A stretch of 64,000 nt of DNA from Melieria omissa. Lineage: Eukaryota > Arthropoda > Insecta > Diptera > Ulidiidae. The stretch's first letter is position 1, and every line of letters starts with the position of its first letter. The notes below the pieces were generated by a model. It had not been told where the DNA came from, made no database searches, and saw nothing but the letters and a program-made list of their open reading frames with translations. Location: assembly GCA_963971225.1 (NCBI GenBank), contig OZ020267.1, positions 112,478,936 through 112,542,935 of the forward strand, in the 5' to 3' direction. A program made the position numbers and the translations under genes. Shown here in pieces: positions 12,957 through 26,029 of this stretch.

Positions 12957-13620
12957 GTAGGTCTGACATAAAAATTTAAACAAAAACAAAAAATATATAA
13001 ATTAAATAAATAAAAAAAATATATAAAAATTAATATTAAATATATAAATAATAAAAAAATAATAAATAATAATAAAATAAAAATAATAAATAATAGTAAT
13101 AAATAAAAACAATCAAAAAATAATAATAATATAAAATTAATAAAAATTCATCAAATCATTATAATTAATGAGGTCTGACGTAAATATTTAAATAGAAATT
13201 AGTAAATTAAATGTGCAAACAAATATATATCAAAATAAGTATTAAATATATAAATAATAAAAATATTAATAATAATAAGTAAGTAAAAATAATAAATAAA
13301 AATATAAAAAAAAATAAAATAAAAAATTCATTGTAATTAATGAGGTCTGACGTAAATATTTAAATAGAAATTAATAAATTAAATGTGCAAAAAATATATA
13401 TCAAAATAAATATAAAATATATAAATAATAAAGTAAAAATAATAAATAATAAATAATAATAAAAAAAAAATTTTGAAAAAATAATAGCAACAAAAAATAA
13501 TAATTCATTGTAATAAATGAGGTCTAACGTAAATATTGAAATAAAAATAAATTAAGTAAATATATGTAAAAAAATATAAAATATATATAAAAATTTAATA
13601 TATAAAAAAATCAATTAATT
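12957..13620. repeat. AT-rich tandem repeat, period about 175 bp
   Basis: Four degenerate units start at a GAGGTCTGACGTAAATATTT-like motif near 12958, 13170, 13345 and 13520. Between the motifs lies (AAT)n/(TAAA)n-like DNA. Spacings are about 212, 175 and 175 bp. Confidence 0.85.
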
Positions 13621-15546
13621 AATTTAAATAAAAAATCCATATTTTCTCAATCTTTCAGCACTAAATCACTTAAAACGATTATTTATTTATATTTCATAAA
13701 ATTTTGATTCCATTTTGTCGCCTTTCAACAACCATACAAAATTCATACCAATAAAAAATTCATAATGAATAAATTTTTAACAGTGACAAATCGCCTCAAA
13801 CTCCCTGCGTACACCGAGCGAATTCGCTCGAGTGCAAAACGTTTAACTTGAATTGGCCCCGAAATTTTAAATGCGCAATTGAGGTTAGCGTTTCAACGCG
13901 ACGCTGCCAGTCAGTCGACAAGCACGAAGAAAAACTGGCATTAAAGCAGAGCATAAAAAAGAGCGAAAAATTGCGTATTTCCCCAAGGAAGGCGTGCGGA
14001 AATCTCACAGCAAGTCGTAAGCAGCCGCCAGGCGGAAAGCAGAAAGCGGCTGACGGCCAAAAAAGGAAATGAAGGCGAGATGTGGCTCAGGCGTCCGATG
14101 CGGCCAAAGAAATGTTGTGAAAGGACAACGCAGCTAAATGCGACAGGCTGTCCGGCGCGTGTGGGTGTGACTGGGTGTGCCCGTTGGGTATAATTTCACA
14201 ATTGCTGCAGCTTGATTACACATTCACTCATATCCCTAATCCAAATATGTATGAATCCTTAGCATAATGCTAGGCAGCAAACGGTGCATAATGTTATTGT
14301 TGTTGTTGGTGTTTGTTTTTGTGGCGCTGTTGAGTGTTCAAGGCGTGTCAAGCGTGTTGTTGTTGTTGTTGTTGGGTTTGTTGTCGTTTAAGGCTTTTGT
14401 TTGTTTGCTTGCTGGTTGGCTGACTGGTTTGTTGTTGGTTGTTGTTTTTGCATTGTTATGACTGTTTTTGTTGCTGTTATTTTGACGTTTAGTGCTGTTC
14501 TTGGCGTTGTCATAAATTTATGGAGGGTTTCACTTTTGCGGTAAATCTTGCGACTAGTTACCCACTCGTCGTCTCCTACTCGTCCTCGTCTCTTGAGAGC
14601 GTCAAAGCGCTTTGAGTGTTTTTTGTTTGTTCGTTTGTTTGTTTATTTGTTTGTTGTTTTTGTTGGGCGAGTGCAAAGTGTGCCTCTTGGCCAATTTAAT
14701 AAATTCCATAAATTGTTTATGACCCGGTTTTTTTCACTCAGCTTTTATTTTCTACACTTTGTTTGCTCGCACTTGACTGAAGTGTGCCATGAGTTATTGT
14801 TGTTGCTGTTGCATGTCGAGTGAGTAGGGTTGATAAGTTAAGCAGCTTTGTGTTGAGAATTTGCCACAATTATTTCAGCCACCAGCACCAACACTACAAC
14901 GCTCGAGAATGCCAAAAATTAAGCATGTCTGCAACAAAGTGTTTGCAAGTGTGTGTGTGTGTGTGTTGAAGTGTTTGCGTTTGTATGAGTGGTGCATGTT
15001 TCATATGCTTAATTTGAGATTGCATATTCTAAGAAAACTGGCAGCAATTTTTGCATTTGCAGTTATAGAGAGCTTAGAGAACTTATCCAGTACAGGCGAC
15101 TTCATATTTATGAGGAAGTGAAATGTTTGCTTCAACAGCACAAATTGGTTGGAAATAACTGCAGTGAAATGTTAGTCAAAAAAGTGAAGTGGTTTCGAGT
15201 TTAGACTCAACTAACACCAACAAAATTTGCAATCGTTTTTTTGGGTGTTTTTGTTCAACTACCAATGTTACTTAAGCTGCCTGGATGAACAACTCACGGT
15301 TTGATATAAGCACCGAACTGCGCATCCTGATTCTTACATTAGTGTATAAAGTCATAAGCGGCCATCTATGTTGGTATAGAGATTAAAAAAAACTAACAAT
15401 TCTAGAAGAAACTTTGAAGGATAGCAGAAAAATCCAAAGGGAAACTTCATAGATAAAAATACTACATTGCGTATATCGAATTGTGCCTCAAAGGATATTG
15501 TCTCATTGAAGTCCTTTATTCTGTTCTTCATTCTCATGTCCATACA
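13621..15546. other. Noncoding DNA with (GTT)n tract
   Basis: A (GTT)n-rich tract covers about 14282-14460 and creates an artificial hydrophobic Leu/Val open frame. A (GT)n run lies at 14949-14966. No gene recognised. Confidence 0.45.
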
Positions 15547-15616
15547 TGACTTAATAGTAGTAAAGATCAGCATGGAGCTGATCAGCATGGAGCTGATCTT
15601 TACTACTATTAAGTCA
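15547..15616. repeat. Perfect 25-bp-arm hairpin with internal tandem repeat
   Basis: Arms 15547-15571 and 15592-15616 are exact reverse complements (outer part TGACTTAATAGTAGTAAAGA). The 20-bp loop contains a second copy of the ATCAGCATGGAGCTG unit that overlaps the arm edge, so the centre is both palindromic and directly repeated. No mobile-element ends were seen around it. Confidence 0.85.
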
Positions 15617-16857
15617 GTTGCTTTATATCTCAAACATTCACTAACTCTCTGAATAAACTTCATATAATTCCCATTCAATAACCAGCAGTATTACTAACTT
15701 ATCTTCTTAAAACCAAAACTAAGACCCCTTTCAATACATTCGTTTTTAAGAACCATGTTATTTTCGCACTTATTTCATGTCAACTTCATTGGCAAATTAA
15801 CTGCAACTTTCAAGAATGTCCCAAGAAATTTGTGCTGACACAATTCAACCAGCAGCCACCAATCCCGCTCGACCTGTCACTTGTGACTCGACTACACACT
15901 TCCTGTCTTTGCTCTTTTCTCCATACGCCCAAGTTAAACGCTCAGTCACGACATTATCACAATTTTCATTGCATTCACCCACTGACCAGGCCGTCCTCCC
16001 CCCGCACAATCCGTCCGTCCGTCGCACAACTTTCGCCACTTGCATGGCAAACTATGCAAATTTACTCATAGCCCGAGGTTAACAAGAGACCAGTTTGCCA
16101 CTTACGCTTAATGCTTAAGCCATAACCCCGCACTTTTGTCTTTCGCTTGTGCGCTACCAACCCCCGTATGCAGCTCCCCGCCCCTCTTCCCCACATACAA
16201 CGGTGTGCACACCCTCAGCGCAAATGTGCTTCAACAATGCCTTTCAGTTGCGGTTATGCATGCACTTGATGTGAAGGATTGTGTATTGTTGTTGTTTTTC
16301 TTGTTTTTGGTGTTGTTGTTGTTAGTGTTGTTGGCATCGTCATGAGCTACCGAGCAGCACATGCCCATAAGGCTAAAGATTGTGCGCGACTGTAAGGCGG
16401 CAGAAAGCCGTTCAAAAGAAGGCGGAGGTGTATAAGGTGGGCGAGAGTGTGGGCGAAGGGGAGGAAGGGGTACGACAGTGTGGCATGGCTGCTCTTAATG
16501 AAACTTTATCCCTCGAGTGTTGCCGGCATATCTGTGTCTGTGTTTCGGTTGCATGTGTGTGTCTGTGTGTTTGTGTGTGTGCGAGAGTTTGCGGCTAAAG
16601 GAAGTATTTTTCTAATTTTATTTTAGTTCCATTATTTTGCGCCTTCTTACACGGCAAAGTTTTCTTTTCATTGCTACTTTTGCAGTGGTGCCATCAACGA
16701 TTGTTGTGTGGCGTCAGTGTTGTGCGCTGCAGTTTTGGTAGAGTTAGTAAATTTTTATAATTTTGTTTTTATGATTAGTTGTTTTTTTATTTTTACTTTA
16801 CTTACTTTTACTTTACTTTTAATTTTTACTTTATTGTGGAAGGTTTTTAGAAAATAT
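15617..16857. other. Noncoding DNA
   Basis: Contains (GTT)n at about 16282-16332 and (TG)n at about 16555-16582. No gene recognised; a C-rich stretch at 15970-16030 and an overlapping set of short frames lack protein similarity. Confidence 0.45.
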
Positions 16858-17055
16858 TGTTACGAAAATGACCTCTCTGAGTGCGTATCTGGATTGTGCT
16901 TGAAATATAAAACCACTTCAATTCCATCACCTTCGTGAACCATCCTTGCCATATCGGAATTATAGCAAGTTTGCCGTACTCTAAAGTGCGTGCCTAAAAG
17001 TATGCCCGTAAAAGCATTCATGCAGAGCACAGCAACAGAGTGCCCCATTGTTACA
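16858..17055. mobile_element. Solo LTR, copy 2, internally deleted
   Basis: It starts TGTTACGAAAATGAC and ends TTGTTACA, matching the ends of the LTRs at 4823-5227 and 53918-54330. The block jumps from AACCACTTCAATT directly to CCATCACCTTCGTGAACC, so about 210 bp of the LTR middle is missing. Flanks are ATAT (16854-16857) and ATAC (17056-17059), a nearly perfect 4-bp target duplication. Confidence 0.8.
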
Positions 17056-17074
17056 ATACTGCAAAATGAATATA

Positions 17075-18055
17075 AAAAATTTGTTACAAATTTCAAAATA
17101 AAATAGATTTGTAAACTACGAGAAAATATTGAAAACTAAACTAATATTTGGGAAAAGACAAAACTGTTTCAATAATGAAAGATAAACGAGAAAGCGATCA
17201 ATATTTTGTTGGCTCAGAAAATTGTAAATTTTTGTAATTTTGTTCTAATGATTAATTTCTTTTAATTTTGTGGAAAAAATTGTACATTAAATATAAAGAA
17301 TTTATTAAAAATTTTAAAAGAAAATAGATTTGTAAACTTCTAGAAATTATTGAAAAACTAAACTAATATTTAGGAAAATTTACAATAGTTTCAATAATGA
17401 AAGATAAACGAGAAAGCGATCAATATTTTGTTGGCTCAGAAAATTGTCAATTTTTGTAATTGTGTTCTAAAAAATTGTAATAGAAAATAGATTTGTAAAC
17501 TACTAGAAAATATTGAAAACTAAACTAATATTTAGGAAAATTGAAAATAATTTCAATAATGAAAAAGAAACGAGGAGCTTAGAAAATTGTAAATTTTTTT
17601 AAATTTTGTTTTAAAGATTTATTTTTTTATTTTTACTTTATTGTCATTTGGAAGTTTTTTAGAATAATTGCCAAATGAATATAGAAAGTATGATAAAAAC
17701 GCAAATATAAAATATATTTTTAATTTTTTTTTTATTTTGAAATTTTTTTGAAAACATGAAATCTTGAGTTAACGATTTCAAAGACGAGATTAAGCTAATA
17801 TTCGAAAAGAGAAAAAACAGTTCAAATTAGGCGAAAGAAACGAGGAATCGATCAATATTTCGTTGGCTGTTTTTGTTTTTTTCTTGTTTCAGAATACATT
17901 GAGTTTAGTTTAGTTTAGAAAAAAGTCTGAATTTTGGAAAAAAAATCAATATTTTGTCGCCTCAGAAAATAGATGTGGCATGTTTTATTTAGTTTTGAAA
18001 AGTCTTAATATCTACATGTTTCGGAAGAAATTATCAATGTTTCGTCACGTCAGAA
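17075..18055. repeat. Degenerate tandem repeat, units about 160-220 bp
   Basis: Three clear units begin with AAATAGATTTGTAAACT at 17101, 17322 and 17485. They share CTAAACTAATATTT, TTTCAATAATGAAAGA and CGATCAATATTTTGTTGGCT. More diverged copies continue to about 18055, where CAATATTTTGTCGCC and CAATGTTTCGTCACGTCAG recur. Confidence 0.8.
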
Positions 18056-18061
18056 GACAAA

Positions 18062-18305
18062 TCGCTCCTTCGCTGCAAGAACGTCATAACTCAAAAAAAT
18101 GTTTTTCAGTTTATGGGAGCCCTGTTTGTAACTGCATATGATCTTTTATCTGTCAAAACATCTTTGTAAAATATTCAATACTTTGCTCAAGACGACATGA
18201 AAAATTTGTTGATACCTTGAACTACCTGTAATGGTAAATTTTAAAATAGAATTTTCTCGGAATGATGTAGTTTTGAGTTATGACGTTCTTGCAGCGAAGG
18301 AGCGA
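18062..18305. mobile_element. Inverted-repeat element with perfect 35-bp arms (MITE-like)
   Basis: Arms 18062-18096 and 18271-18305 are exact reverse complements, beginning TCGCTCCTTCGCTGCAAGAA. The 174-bp interior has no coding capacity. Perfect arms suggest a fairly recent origin or recent gene conversion. No unambiguous target duplication was found (the flanks share only AA or AAT), so the superfamily is unknown. It sits at the right edge of the degenerate tandem array. Confidence 0.8.
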
Positions 18306-18642
18306 AATGTTGGATGTTCCTTTGAGTTTAGTGAGACAAACAACATTTGTTGTACCCGGTAACGATTCATCACCAGCAAAAAGTCGAACTGTTGCTGTAG
18401 CTCAGTCTGTAATGTTTTTGTATGACGTGTAAGATGATCATTGATATGACTCCAGGCTTAGCCAATAACAAACTTAAAGAATACAGAAGGAGATAAGAAG
18501 ACGCTTTTGCTTTTCTGTAATCAACACATAGAGGTTTTCCTTATAAATTCAAATGCAATATTTTGGTTTCAGAAGGCTGAATAGATTGGAAAGTGATAGA
18601 AAGTGGTTTGCATTTGAATTTTTTTCAATATTTACAAATAAG
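18306..18642. other. Noncoding AT-rich DNA
   Basis: Nothing recognised. A short string around 18393 (GTAGCTCAGTCTG) resembles part of a tRNA internal promoter, but no cloverleaf forms. Confidence 0.4.
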
Positions 18643-18955
18643 TTTTGGTTTTTTTCAAAAAAATATTTTCAGTAGTTGTCTACAGTACAAACATCAGTTG
18701 AGACCAAAATTTAGACTACCTTCGTGTAAGTTAAAAAGCTAACAAAAATCTTGAAAATTTGCACATAATCACCCACGCAATTCAAAATTAATCTTTTAGG
18801 AAAAATTTTAAAACCCTTTGGTTTTTTTCAAAAATTATTTTCAATAATTTTCTACACTAAAAACTTTAGTTGAGACCAAAATTTGGATTACCTTCCTGTA
18901 AGCTAGAAAAGTAGCAAAGCTCTTGAACTCTTGACAATTTTCTACACAATCCACT
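18643..18955. repeat. Tandem duplication, period about 172 bp
   Basis: Copies start near 18643 and 18814. Both contain TTTGGTTTTTTTCAAAAA, TTTTCARTARTTKTCTACA, CAGTTGAGACCAAAATTT or its TAGTTGAGACC variant, and CCTTCSTGTAAG. They differ by scattered substitutions. Confidence 0.8.
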
Positions 18956-21900
18956 CGACTTTTGCACAACACCTGCTCTCGCTCCTTCTGGTAATTTAGT
19001 GCGCTTGAAGCCTCTCAGAACCGTATTGCATGCCGACGCAGCTGCCATACAATTGGCAATGTCACTGACGTTGGCAGCTGCAGCTGAAACTTTAAGCCAC
19101 TCACTCCACCAATGATTATTCTACATCTGCATGTATTCTACTTCACCCCTGCACTCTCACATTCTCCCATATGTGAAATTGCGGCAAAAGTGTTAAAATT
19201 TGTTCGTGGTTTCTCATACAAATTCGTCTCCTGTCGGTTGTGGGCTCGCGCTGTCTTAGTTCCGTCTAGCAATTTCTCTTGATTGTGTAGTTTTCGTAGC
19301 GGAAATTTTCTAATCCGTATTTGCCAAGTCGGTCGTTGGGTGTTGGCTTTGTTGTTTCCTGCAATTAAATTCAATTTGTTGGCTGCCTTTTGCAATTTCC
19401 CACTATGCCATCTCAACACTTTTGGAGTTCAGTTTTGTGTGATTTTTTTGAGCCTATAGTCACTTCAATGTTTTCTAGCTGATCTTATTTTTGGTAAAGT
19501 TTTCTTCTAGTTGGTTTTATCTGTAAAAAGTTTTGGTCTTTTGTCTATTTTCTTAATTATTTAATTTTTTATATTTAATTGATTTTCTTATTTCTTTTGT
19601 ATCTGTTTTACAGTTTCTCTTCATTACTCTTTTGCCGCTTTATTCCATTGATTTCGCCTTTCTGCACTCCTTGTACACTTGAGCTCAGATACAAAAAGCT
19701 TTTTTGTATTTTTCTTTCATTTCATTTGCCCATTTCGCACACCCCAGACCCCAAGAGCCCAAACCTAAATGACTGACAGTTAAACTTGTTACCACTGCCA
19801 CTTCTTGACTTGTTCGCTGGCTTCGTATCTGAAGGACACACAACCGAACGTATGCAAGTTTCTAAGTAGTTGTATCTAAATTCGCATATCCAAATGTCAA
19901 TCAACATGGCTTGTCGTAGTGATTTGTGTTGTTGTTGTTGTTGTTGCTGTTAATGTTGGATATTGATGAGCGTTTTAATGGAATTGTTAATTTCTGGGCA
20001 TTCGGTGGAGAGGACAAATGTACGGCAGTGAAATGTTCGAAGAATAACAAAAGGAACATTAAATGTTTCAAAAGTTTCAAGATTATGGCAATGCTTCTGG
20101 GACTAAATGGTGGTAATAGTAATAATAAAAAATAGTAATAATAGTAATAATTCTTCGAGAGAAGTCCACTTGGCTAAAGATGGAATTAAATTGTGATAGG
20201 ACTAAATGAAGATTGACAGTAAAATCATTTCAAAAGTCCATTAAAACAATATTATAGATTAGAGATTATTATAGATCGTTTTCAATAACTAATAGTTATA
20301 TAAATATATACAAAAACATATGTAACACTTACATATAAGTAACATAAACGTTCTTGCTACGAAGATTGCTTCATAAAATTTCCTTTCAATATTTTCAATT
20401 CAATTCAGTATAATTTCAATGCAAAACTTTAATCATGCCACATCAAGTAAGCTGCTTTAATTTTAATCCTCTAAAATGCATCTTTTAATAATGCAATAAA
20501 GTTATCTATGTGTGTGTGTGTGTGTGTAGTTGTGACTATTTTGTCTTATTTGAAGTGGAAATCATGGCTCGTTACGTTAAATCCACATTAAAACTAAGCC
20601 ATTTACAATGGTATAAAACAGCAAACAAGAACAACAAATACGTACATTAATAACAACAACAACAATAATTAACAAAACAACAATATTGCACAGTGAAGAG
20701 AGAGTGGAATAAATAAGAACGTTGCCTGTCCACGTGGACGCCAAAGAAACACAAAGCACAAACAACAACAACAACATATATGTATATGTATGTATAAAGT
20801 CGCACACTCAGTCAGTCAGTCAGTCACTTAGTGTAACAGAAATTTTAGACATAACACATCACTCGCAATTAGTGGCCAATCGATATACGAAAGCGACGGC
20901 TGGGAAACTTTTCCACATCTTGTTGTTGCTGTTGCGATGGTCTTCTGTTGGTTGGTTGCATGGCATTGTTTTTATGTACATATGTAGAGATGTCTAAATG
21001 TGAATACATGATAGACTTGGTGGTTGTTGTTGCTTGTTATTATTTCATTGCTGTCTGAAAGCAAAAGGCGACCGACAGCAAGTAACAAGCGAGCGGTTTT
21101 GCAGCCCTCGCACTCCACATGCCAGCGAAGAGAATCCTGCAAATATACACACGTACATATACATATACATAGCTATGTATGTTTGTATGCATATGTCAGA
21201 GCATAAAGGCGCTCACACACACACACACACACACACTCGCATGCATGCAAACCTACCAGCGCTCGATTCCGTTGCATATTTATTGGGCGAGCGAACGGTT
21301 GCGGCAAGTAATGGCCGTCTTCGAGTGGAATTATGGTCGGAGTCGATGTCTGACCGAAAAGTAAAATCTTAATTAAGATTGATACATTTCGCTGTACGTG
21401 TGTGTGTGTGTGTGTGCGTGTGTGTGTAGTTATTGGTATTCGCATACTTAAGGCTGTGTGTGTCCAAGCAGTTAAACAGTAAATTTGCCTTTGGCGTTTT
21501 TCCAACCTTAAATACACACACACACACACACACATTCAAATAGATAGATATGTATATAAATACTTATATACGTATATGGTAAATCGGTCTGAAGTCAGTT
21601 GGTATATAAATTAACTGTTGTTGTCAGTTATGCAAAGCAGACACTCACTGCATTTTTCTTTTCTGAGCCATTCGAAGGGTCATTTTCACTGGTGGACAGG
21701 ATTAAAATGTTGAAGAAAAGTTTCTGAATAAACTATAGTTTCTAATGCGACCAACTATTTACTGCTTGAGGTATATACACATAGAAATTTGCACAAATTT
21801 GTGTACAGAGGTGAGATAAAAAAATTGTTCGAAAGATTAAAACTGCATTTTTTTTCTGCTGAACAACTATTGGAAGGCGCTGAGAGCAGAAAATAACTTT

Positions 21901-24448
21901 AAAAATGAAATTCCTAATTTGTGGATATTTTGAAATTTCTGTGTCAGCCGAAGTGAATCTGTCATCCAATCATAGTAGAAATTTGTGTGTTAGTCAATTC
22001 TCAGAAGCAAGAAATAATGAAGTAGAAGCATGCCAAGAGATCAAGCATTGCTTCCGTTGACTGTAAATGAGGTCGAGGAATATTCAACAATATTCGCTCT
22101 AAAAGCACAAACAATTACAAATGAAGACAACACATTGCTTTTAGATGGTTTAAATCAAATTAGCATACGCCAAATAAAACAAAGCCTACCCCTCAGCACA
22201 AAGCAATGCGTTCGAAGGCACACAAACCTGGCTGGCAATGCTTTTAAGGACATTGATGCCAGCGCATGCAATCGACTTGAATTCCAAGTGGACAAACTCT
22301 GCCTAAAAGCAAACATCAAGCAGTACAACAATAACAATAACATTTCAACAACACAAAGCCCTTTGAGTAAGAAATGCTAAATTAAAAATCTCAACCCAAC
22401 CCAAAGCGTTGGCAGTGGAACAAAACGAAAACGACGGAAAAAAAATGAAATAAAAGTAAAAAATGAAAATGACAAAAAAATAAAAAAAGATGAGAGGCTA
22501 AAAAATTGACAATTCTATGTTGGTTTTTAATTACACAAGCCACAAGCGGAAGCGTACGAAATGCCGAAACAAACTAACCGAAATGTTCAAAAGGCAGCCA
22601 AGACGGCCGAATGGCCAATGCGGTGCGGCGAGCGGTTGGGTGTCGACAGCGGACTACACATTTTCGTACGTTTTCATTTTATTCATTTCGGCGTTTATTT
22701 TTTTTTTTTTTTTTGTTTGAATTTGTTGCTGTTGCTGCTTTCGTTTTCGTGAAGAAGAAAGACAAGAAACGCTTCTGAATAATTCAACGTTTTCTATATT
22801 TTAATTTAAGTTCACAGTTGAGTGCGCTCGGCACAGCGTTTTCTGCAATACTTCTATTTTTTCGTCGCTGCCTATACGACTCGGTTTATTTGGCTGCTTT
22901 TTCTTTCAATTTTCTTATGTGGGTTGTTGTATTTGTTACTGTGTGCGACAGATTCCTTTATAATTTTCTTCATTTCATCTGCGGCAGAAAACAGAAAAGG
23001 AATTTTGTCACTTGTGTTTACAGATAAGAAAAGGTACGCGCACACAGCGACTTCCACGCCCCACCGGTTAGTGCCCCAATCGTTTTCTACTTCTTCTACA
23101 GTTTGGCTGCCAGATCGAAATACAGCAGGGCCATTGCGTCAACCGTCTGTTCGTGCGTCCTTTCGTTCTGGGCATAAAAGCGAAAAATATGCCCAACGCA
23201 CAACGATCACACACACACAGACACACACAACTGTACAGCAAGAGTGTGTTAGTTGAAAAGGATACAACGCGCACGACAAAAATATTAATGCAACAAAAGT
23301 TTAGCCATTGGACGCACCGGCGCGCCAGTGTGCCGCGCGCCACAGTCGAATACAATAAAACGGCCGAGTGCGGCCGGGCAAAGTACAAATTATGCAACAA
23401 TTTGTACTCGTATTTGGCCATTAAATAAATTCCGGGAAGCTACTCGACGACCGGAGCAAACAATGCTCGGCACGTACGCAGTGGGTGGACGCAACGAGTG
23501 TTGCAAGTTTTTTAATAACGACGCAATTGTCGCCACCGCCGGCATTTTGTAGGCCCAGATGTCGAAATGTTATTCACACTTCATTTACAATTCCAAGTTT
23601 AAAAAAATAGACAGTAAAAAAGTTCCAAATAAAACGGACAGAGGACAGCGGACAGCGGCCGTCGACTCAAAGCAAAAGGGTGGCTAATTATTATTTTGCA
23701 ATGAAGTTGCGTCGAGATTCGGCGCGCGGCACTTTTGCCTTCTGGCGCGCGACTTTACCATTTCGACCCAACGACTGATGGTGTGATAATGCAACCAGCC
23801 GCCGTTTGGCAGTCGTCAGCAGCTGACAATTAAGTTTAAATTAGCCCCAACTGAGCGCGCAGTAAGGAAAGCGAAAGCGTTTTTGGACGCGAGAGTTTGA
23901 AAGGTGGAGGGAATATTTTGTGAGCAAAGGACTTGGAGCCGGCAGCGATATCTAAACGCACACAAACGTAAATTTTATTCAATTTGTTTGTTGATTACGC
24001 TTGAGAAGAGTTAAAATGAATTTATCTGATGCGATTCACCGCTGCAAAAAGGACAACGCTTGAGAGATCCTTGTATTGATAGCACATCTTTAGGGATTTG
24101 AAAGTTAAGACCATTTCTATTCTACTGATTTTTATTATTTTTATATTTTTACAGAATTTTTTCTAATTATGCTTCTACTTGTTGTTTTTAGAAGATAAAA
24201 TCTATTCCGTGCACACTTTTGTGGTTTAAGGCTATAAAATTGTCAGGACTGAAATATTGTAGGTGTGGAGATTTTTCAAATCTTGTATAATTAAAGAAAC
24301 CGAAATCGTTTCAGCATTGTTTGAATGCTGGTTTGAAAGGAAAAGACCAATTGAATGGGAATTGGAGCGGTAATGAATCGTTGTCAAAACACATGTTTTT
24401 ATGATTTTTAACAATTATTTTGATGAAAATTTAATATAAAATATCTCT
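18956..24448. other. Noncoding DNA, microsatellite-rich
   Basis: Contains (GTT)n at about 19926-19950, (TG)n at 20509-20528, (AACAAC)n near 20650-20665 and 20760-20775, a TCAG tetramer run at about 20810-20826, and alternating CA/TG tracts between 21214 and 21533. A plus-strand open frame of 116 codons at 22030-22380 has no recognised domain. The block 22540-23900 is GC-balanced, with no supported exon. Confidence 0.45.
21214..21534. repeat. Cluster of (CA)n and (TG)n microsatellites
   Basis: (CA)n at 21214-21236, (GT)n at about 21397-21428, (CA)n at about 21514-21534. The opposite strands of the first and second runs could pair over a spacer of about 160 bp. Confidence 0.85.
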
Positions 24449-24973
24449 TTAACCCTTCGCTGCATGGCATTGCATATATGCAATGTTAACTTTTCATTGA
24501 CTTGGAGACTTTTCTATTCACTGTTTTACAGTCGATCATTCTTCAGTTGTATCTTTTATGTTAAAACATTTTATTACTAATGAAATTTTGCGAAAAACAC
24601 TGAAAGTATCTGCAAAAGAATCGAAAAAACAACAAGTGTTTCGATTTGGTGAAATAATTTTGGTTATTGATGGCGATGATGATATGGCAGTTGTCATCGC
24701 TCAGCTGATTAGTGCGTTGAATTACGAGTATACAGTGACGCCTGACTTTGTTTGACTCCCCGTAGTAGCCAACACTTAAAAATAGATAAAACCGACTTTC
24801 ACTTCGGCGGTAGCGTTCTCACCAGGATACGGAATATGCCAGCAGAACTTCTTTCATAGATACAGGAACTCAACAAAATTTCATTGTTACCATCAGAACT
24901 TAACAAGCAACAAGAATAATATGGCAAAAGTGTTTTTTCTTCAGGGAAATTAAATCATGCAACGAAGGGTTAA
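24449..24973. mobile_element. TTAA-flanked piggyBac-type element, 517 bp
   Basis: Element 24453-24969 is flanked by TTAA at 24449-24452 and 24970-24973, the hallmark target duplication of the piggyBac superfamily. The ends are inverted: CCCTTCGCTGCATG on the left and CATGCAACGAAGGG on the right, one mismatch in 14. An 18-bp perfect palindrome (CATTGCATATATGCAATG, 24468-24485) lies just inside the left end. A 65-codon open frame at 24558-24755 shows no motif I can tie to piggyBac transposase, so the copy is probably non-autonomous. Superfamily assignment rests on TTAA plus terminal CCY. Confidence 0.8.
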
Positions 24974-26029
24974 GTTTAGTTCTTTCTGAAGGAAAGAATT
25001 TAGAGATTATTTTAAAAATTTATACGAAATAAGCTTAATACATATTTTCAGAAAAACAAATTTTTCTGTCAAAAAATATTACAAAAAAATGTAAAAAAAT
25101 TTATACGAAACTGTTATATGTGGACTTATATGAAAAAAATTAAAAATAATTGTTACTAAAGGATTTTTAAAATACTTTTTTATTAAGTGTCCAGAAAAAC
25201 AGGAATAAGGAATAATTGAAAAAAATTCAGTTAAAAATTTATAAAAAGTTACCTAAAAGTTATATAAATATTCAAGAAAACAACAACAACAACACAAAAA
25301 CAAATTTTCTGTAAAAAAATATTGCAGAAAAAATTTAACAAATGTATTAAAAACTGTTATTTTTGCACTTATATGAAAAAAATCAAAAATTATTGTTATT
25401 TAAGGATTTTTTAAATCATTTTTTAATAAATTTTCAGAAAAACAAAATTAGTCCGAAAATTAGTTGCAAAAAATTCAGTTAAGAATTTATAAACAGTTAG
25501 CTAAAAATTATAGAAATACTCAGGAAAACAAAATTTTTCTATCAGGAAAGATTGCAAAAAATTTTGCTAAAAATTTAAACACCTCCATATAAATTTTCGG
25601 AAAAACAACTTTTGCCATAAGAAAAATTTTGCTATTCAATTAACCATTTACACATAATTGGCTTAATATAATTTTTAAGAAAAACCAAATATTCTATATG
25701 AAAAAATTACCAAAAATTTAGTAAAAAATTCACATAAAATTTGCTTCATATAAATATTCCGGAAAACAAATTTTTCTACTTGGAAAGACTGCAAAATAAT
25801 TCAGTTAAAAATCTGAAACAACAATTTTTAACATAATTTTTTTAGAAAAACCATTTTTTCTATAGGAAATTGAAAAATTTCAGTTACAAATTTTACAATT
25901 TTTATTGAAAAATTTCAGTTACAAATTTTACAATTTTTATTGAAAAATTTCAGTTACAAATTTTTACAATTTTAACTTCACGGAAACATTCCGAAAAAAG
26001 TGTTCTATAGGAAAAGATTGCTAGATGGT
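24974..26029. repeat. Degenerate A/T-rich repeat region (left part)
   Basis: A loosely repeated motif, AAAACAAATTTTTCTRT followed by AAAATATTGCAAAAAATTCAGTTA-like sequence, recurs about every 100-150 bp. Similar motifs continue right of the LINE insertion (27900-28230), so the array looks split by it. At about 25875-25978 there are three near-perfect copies of a 35-bp unit containing GAAAAATTTCAGTTACAAAT. Confidence 0.7.

Noticed and set aside
18386..18440. tRNA-like string GTAGCTCAGTCTG
   Set aside because: No B box or cloverleaf arms at the right spacing.
22030..22380. 116-codon plus-strand open frame
   Set aside because: No domain or familiar motif, Asn run from AACAAT repeats, and A-rich DNA that rarely forms stops in this frame; no splice or promoter support.
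24558..24755. 65-codon open frame inside the TTAA element, considered as a transposase remnant
   Set aside because: No piggyBac-type DDE motif or cysteine-rich end could be seen.
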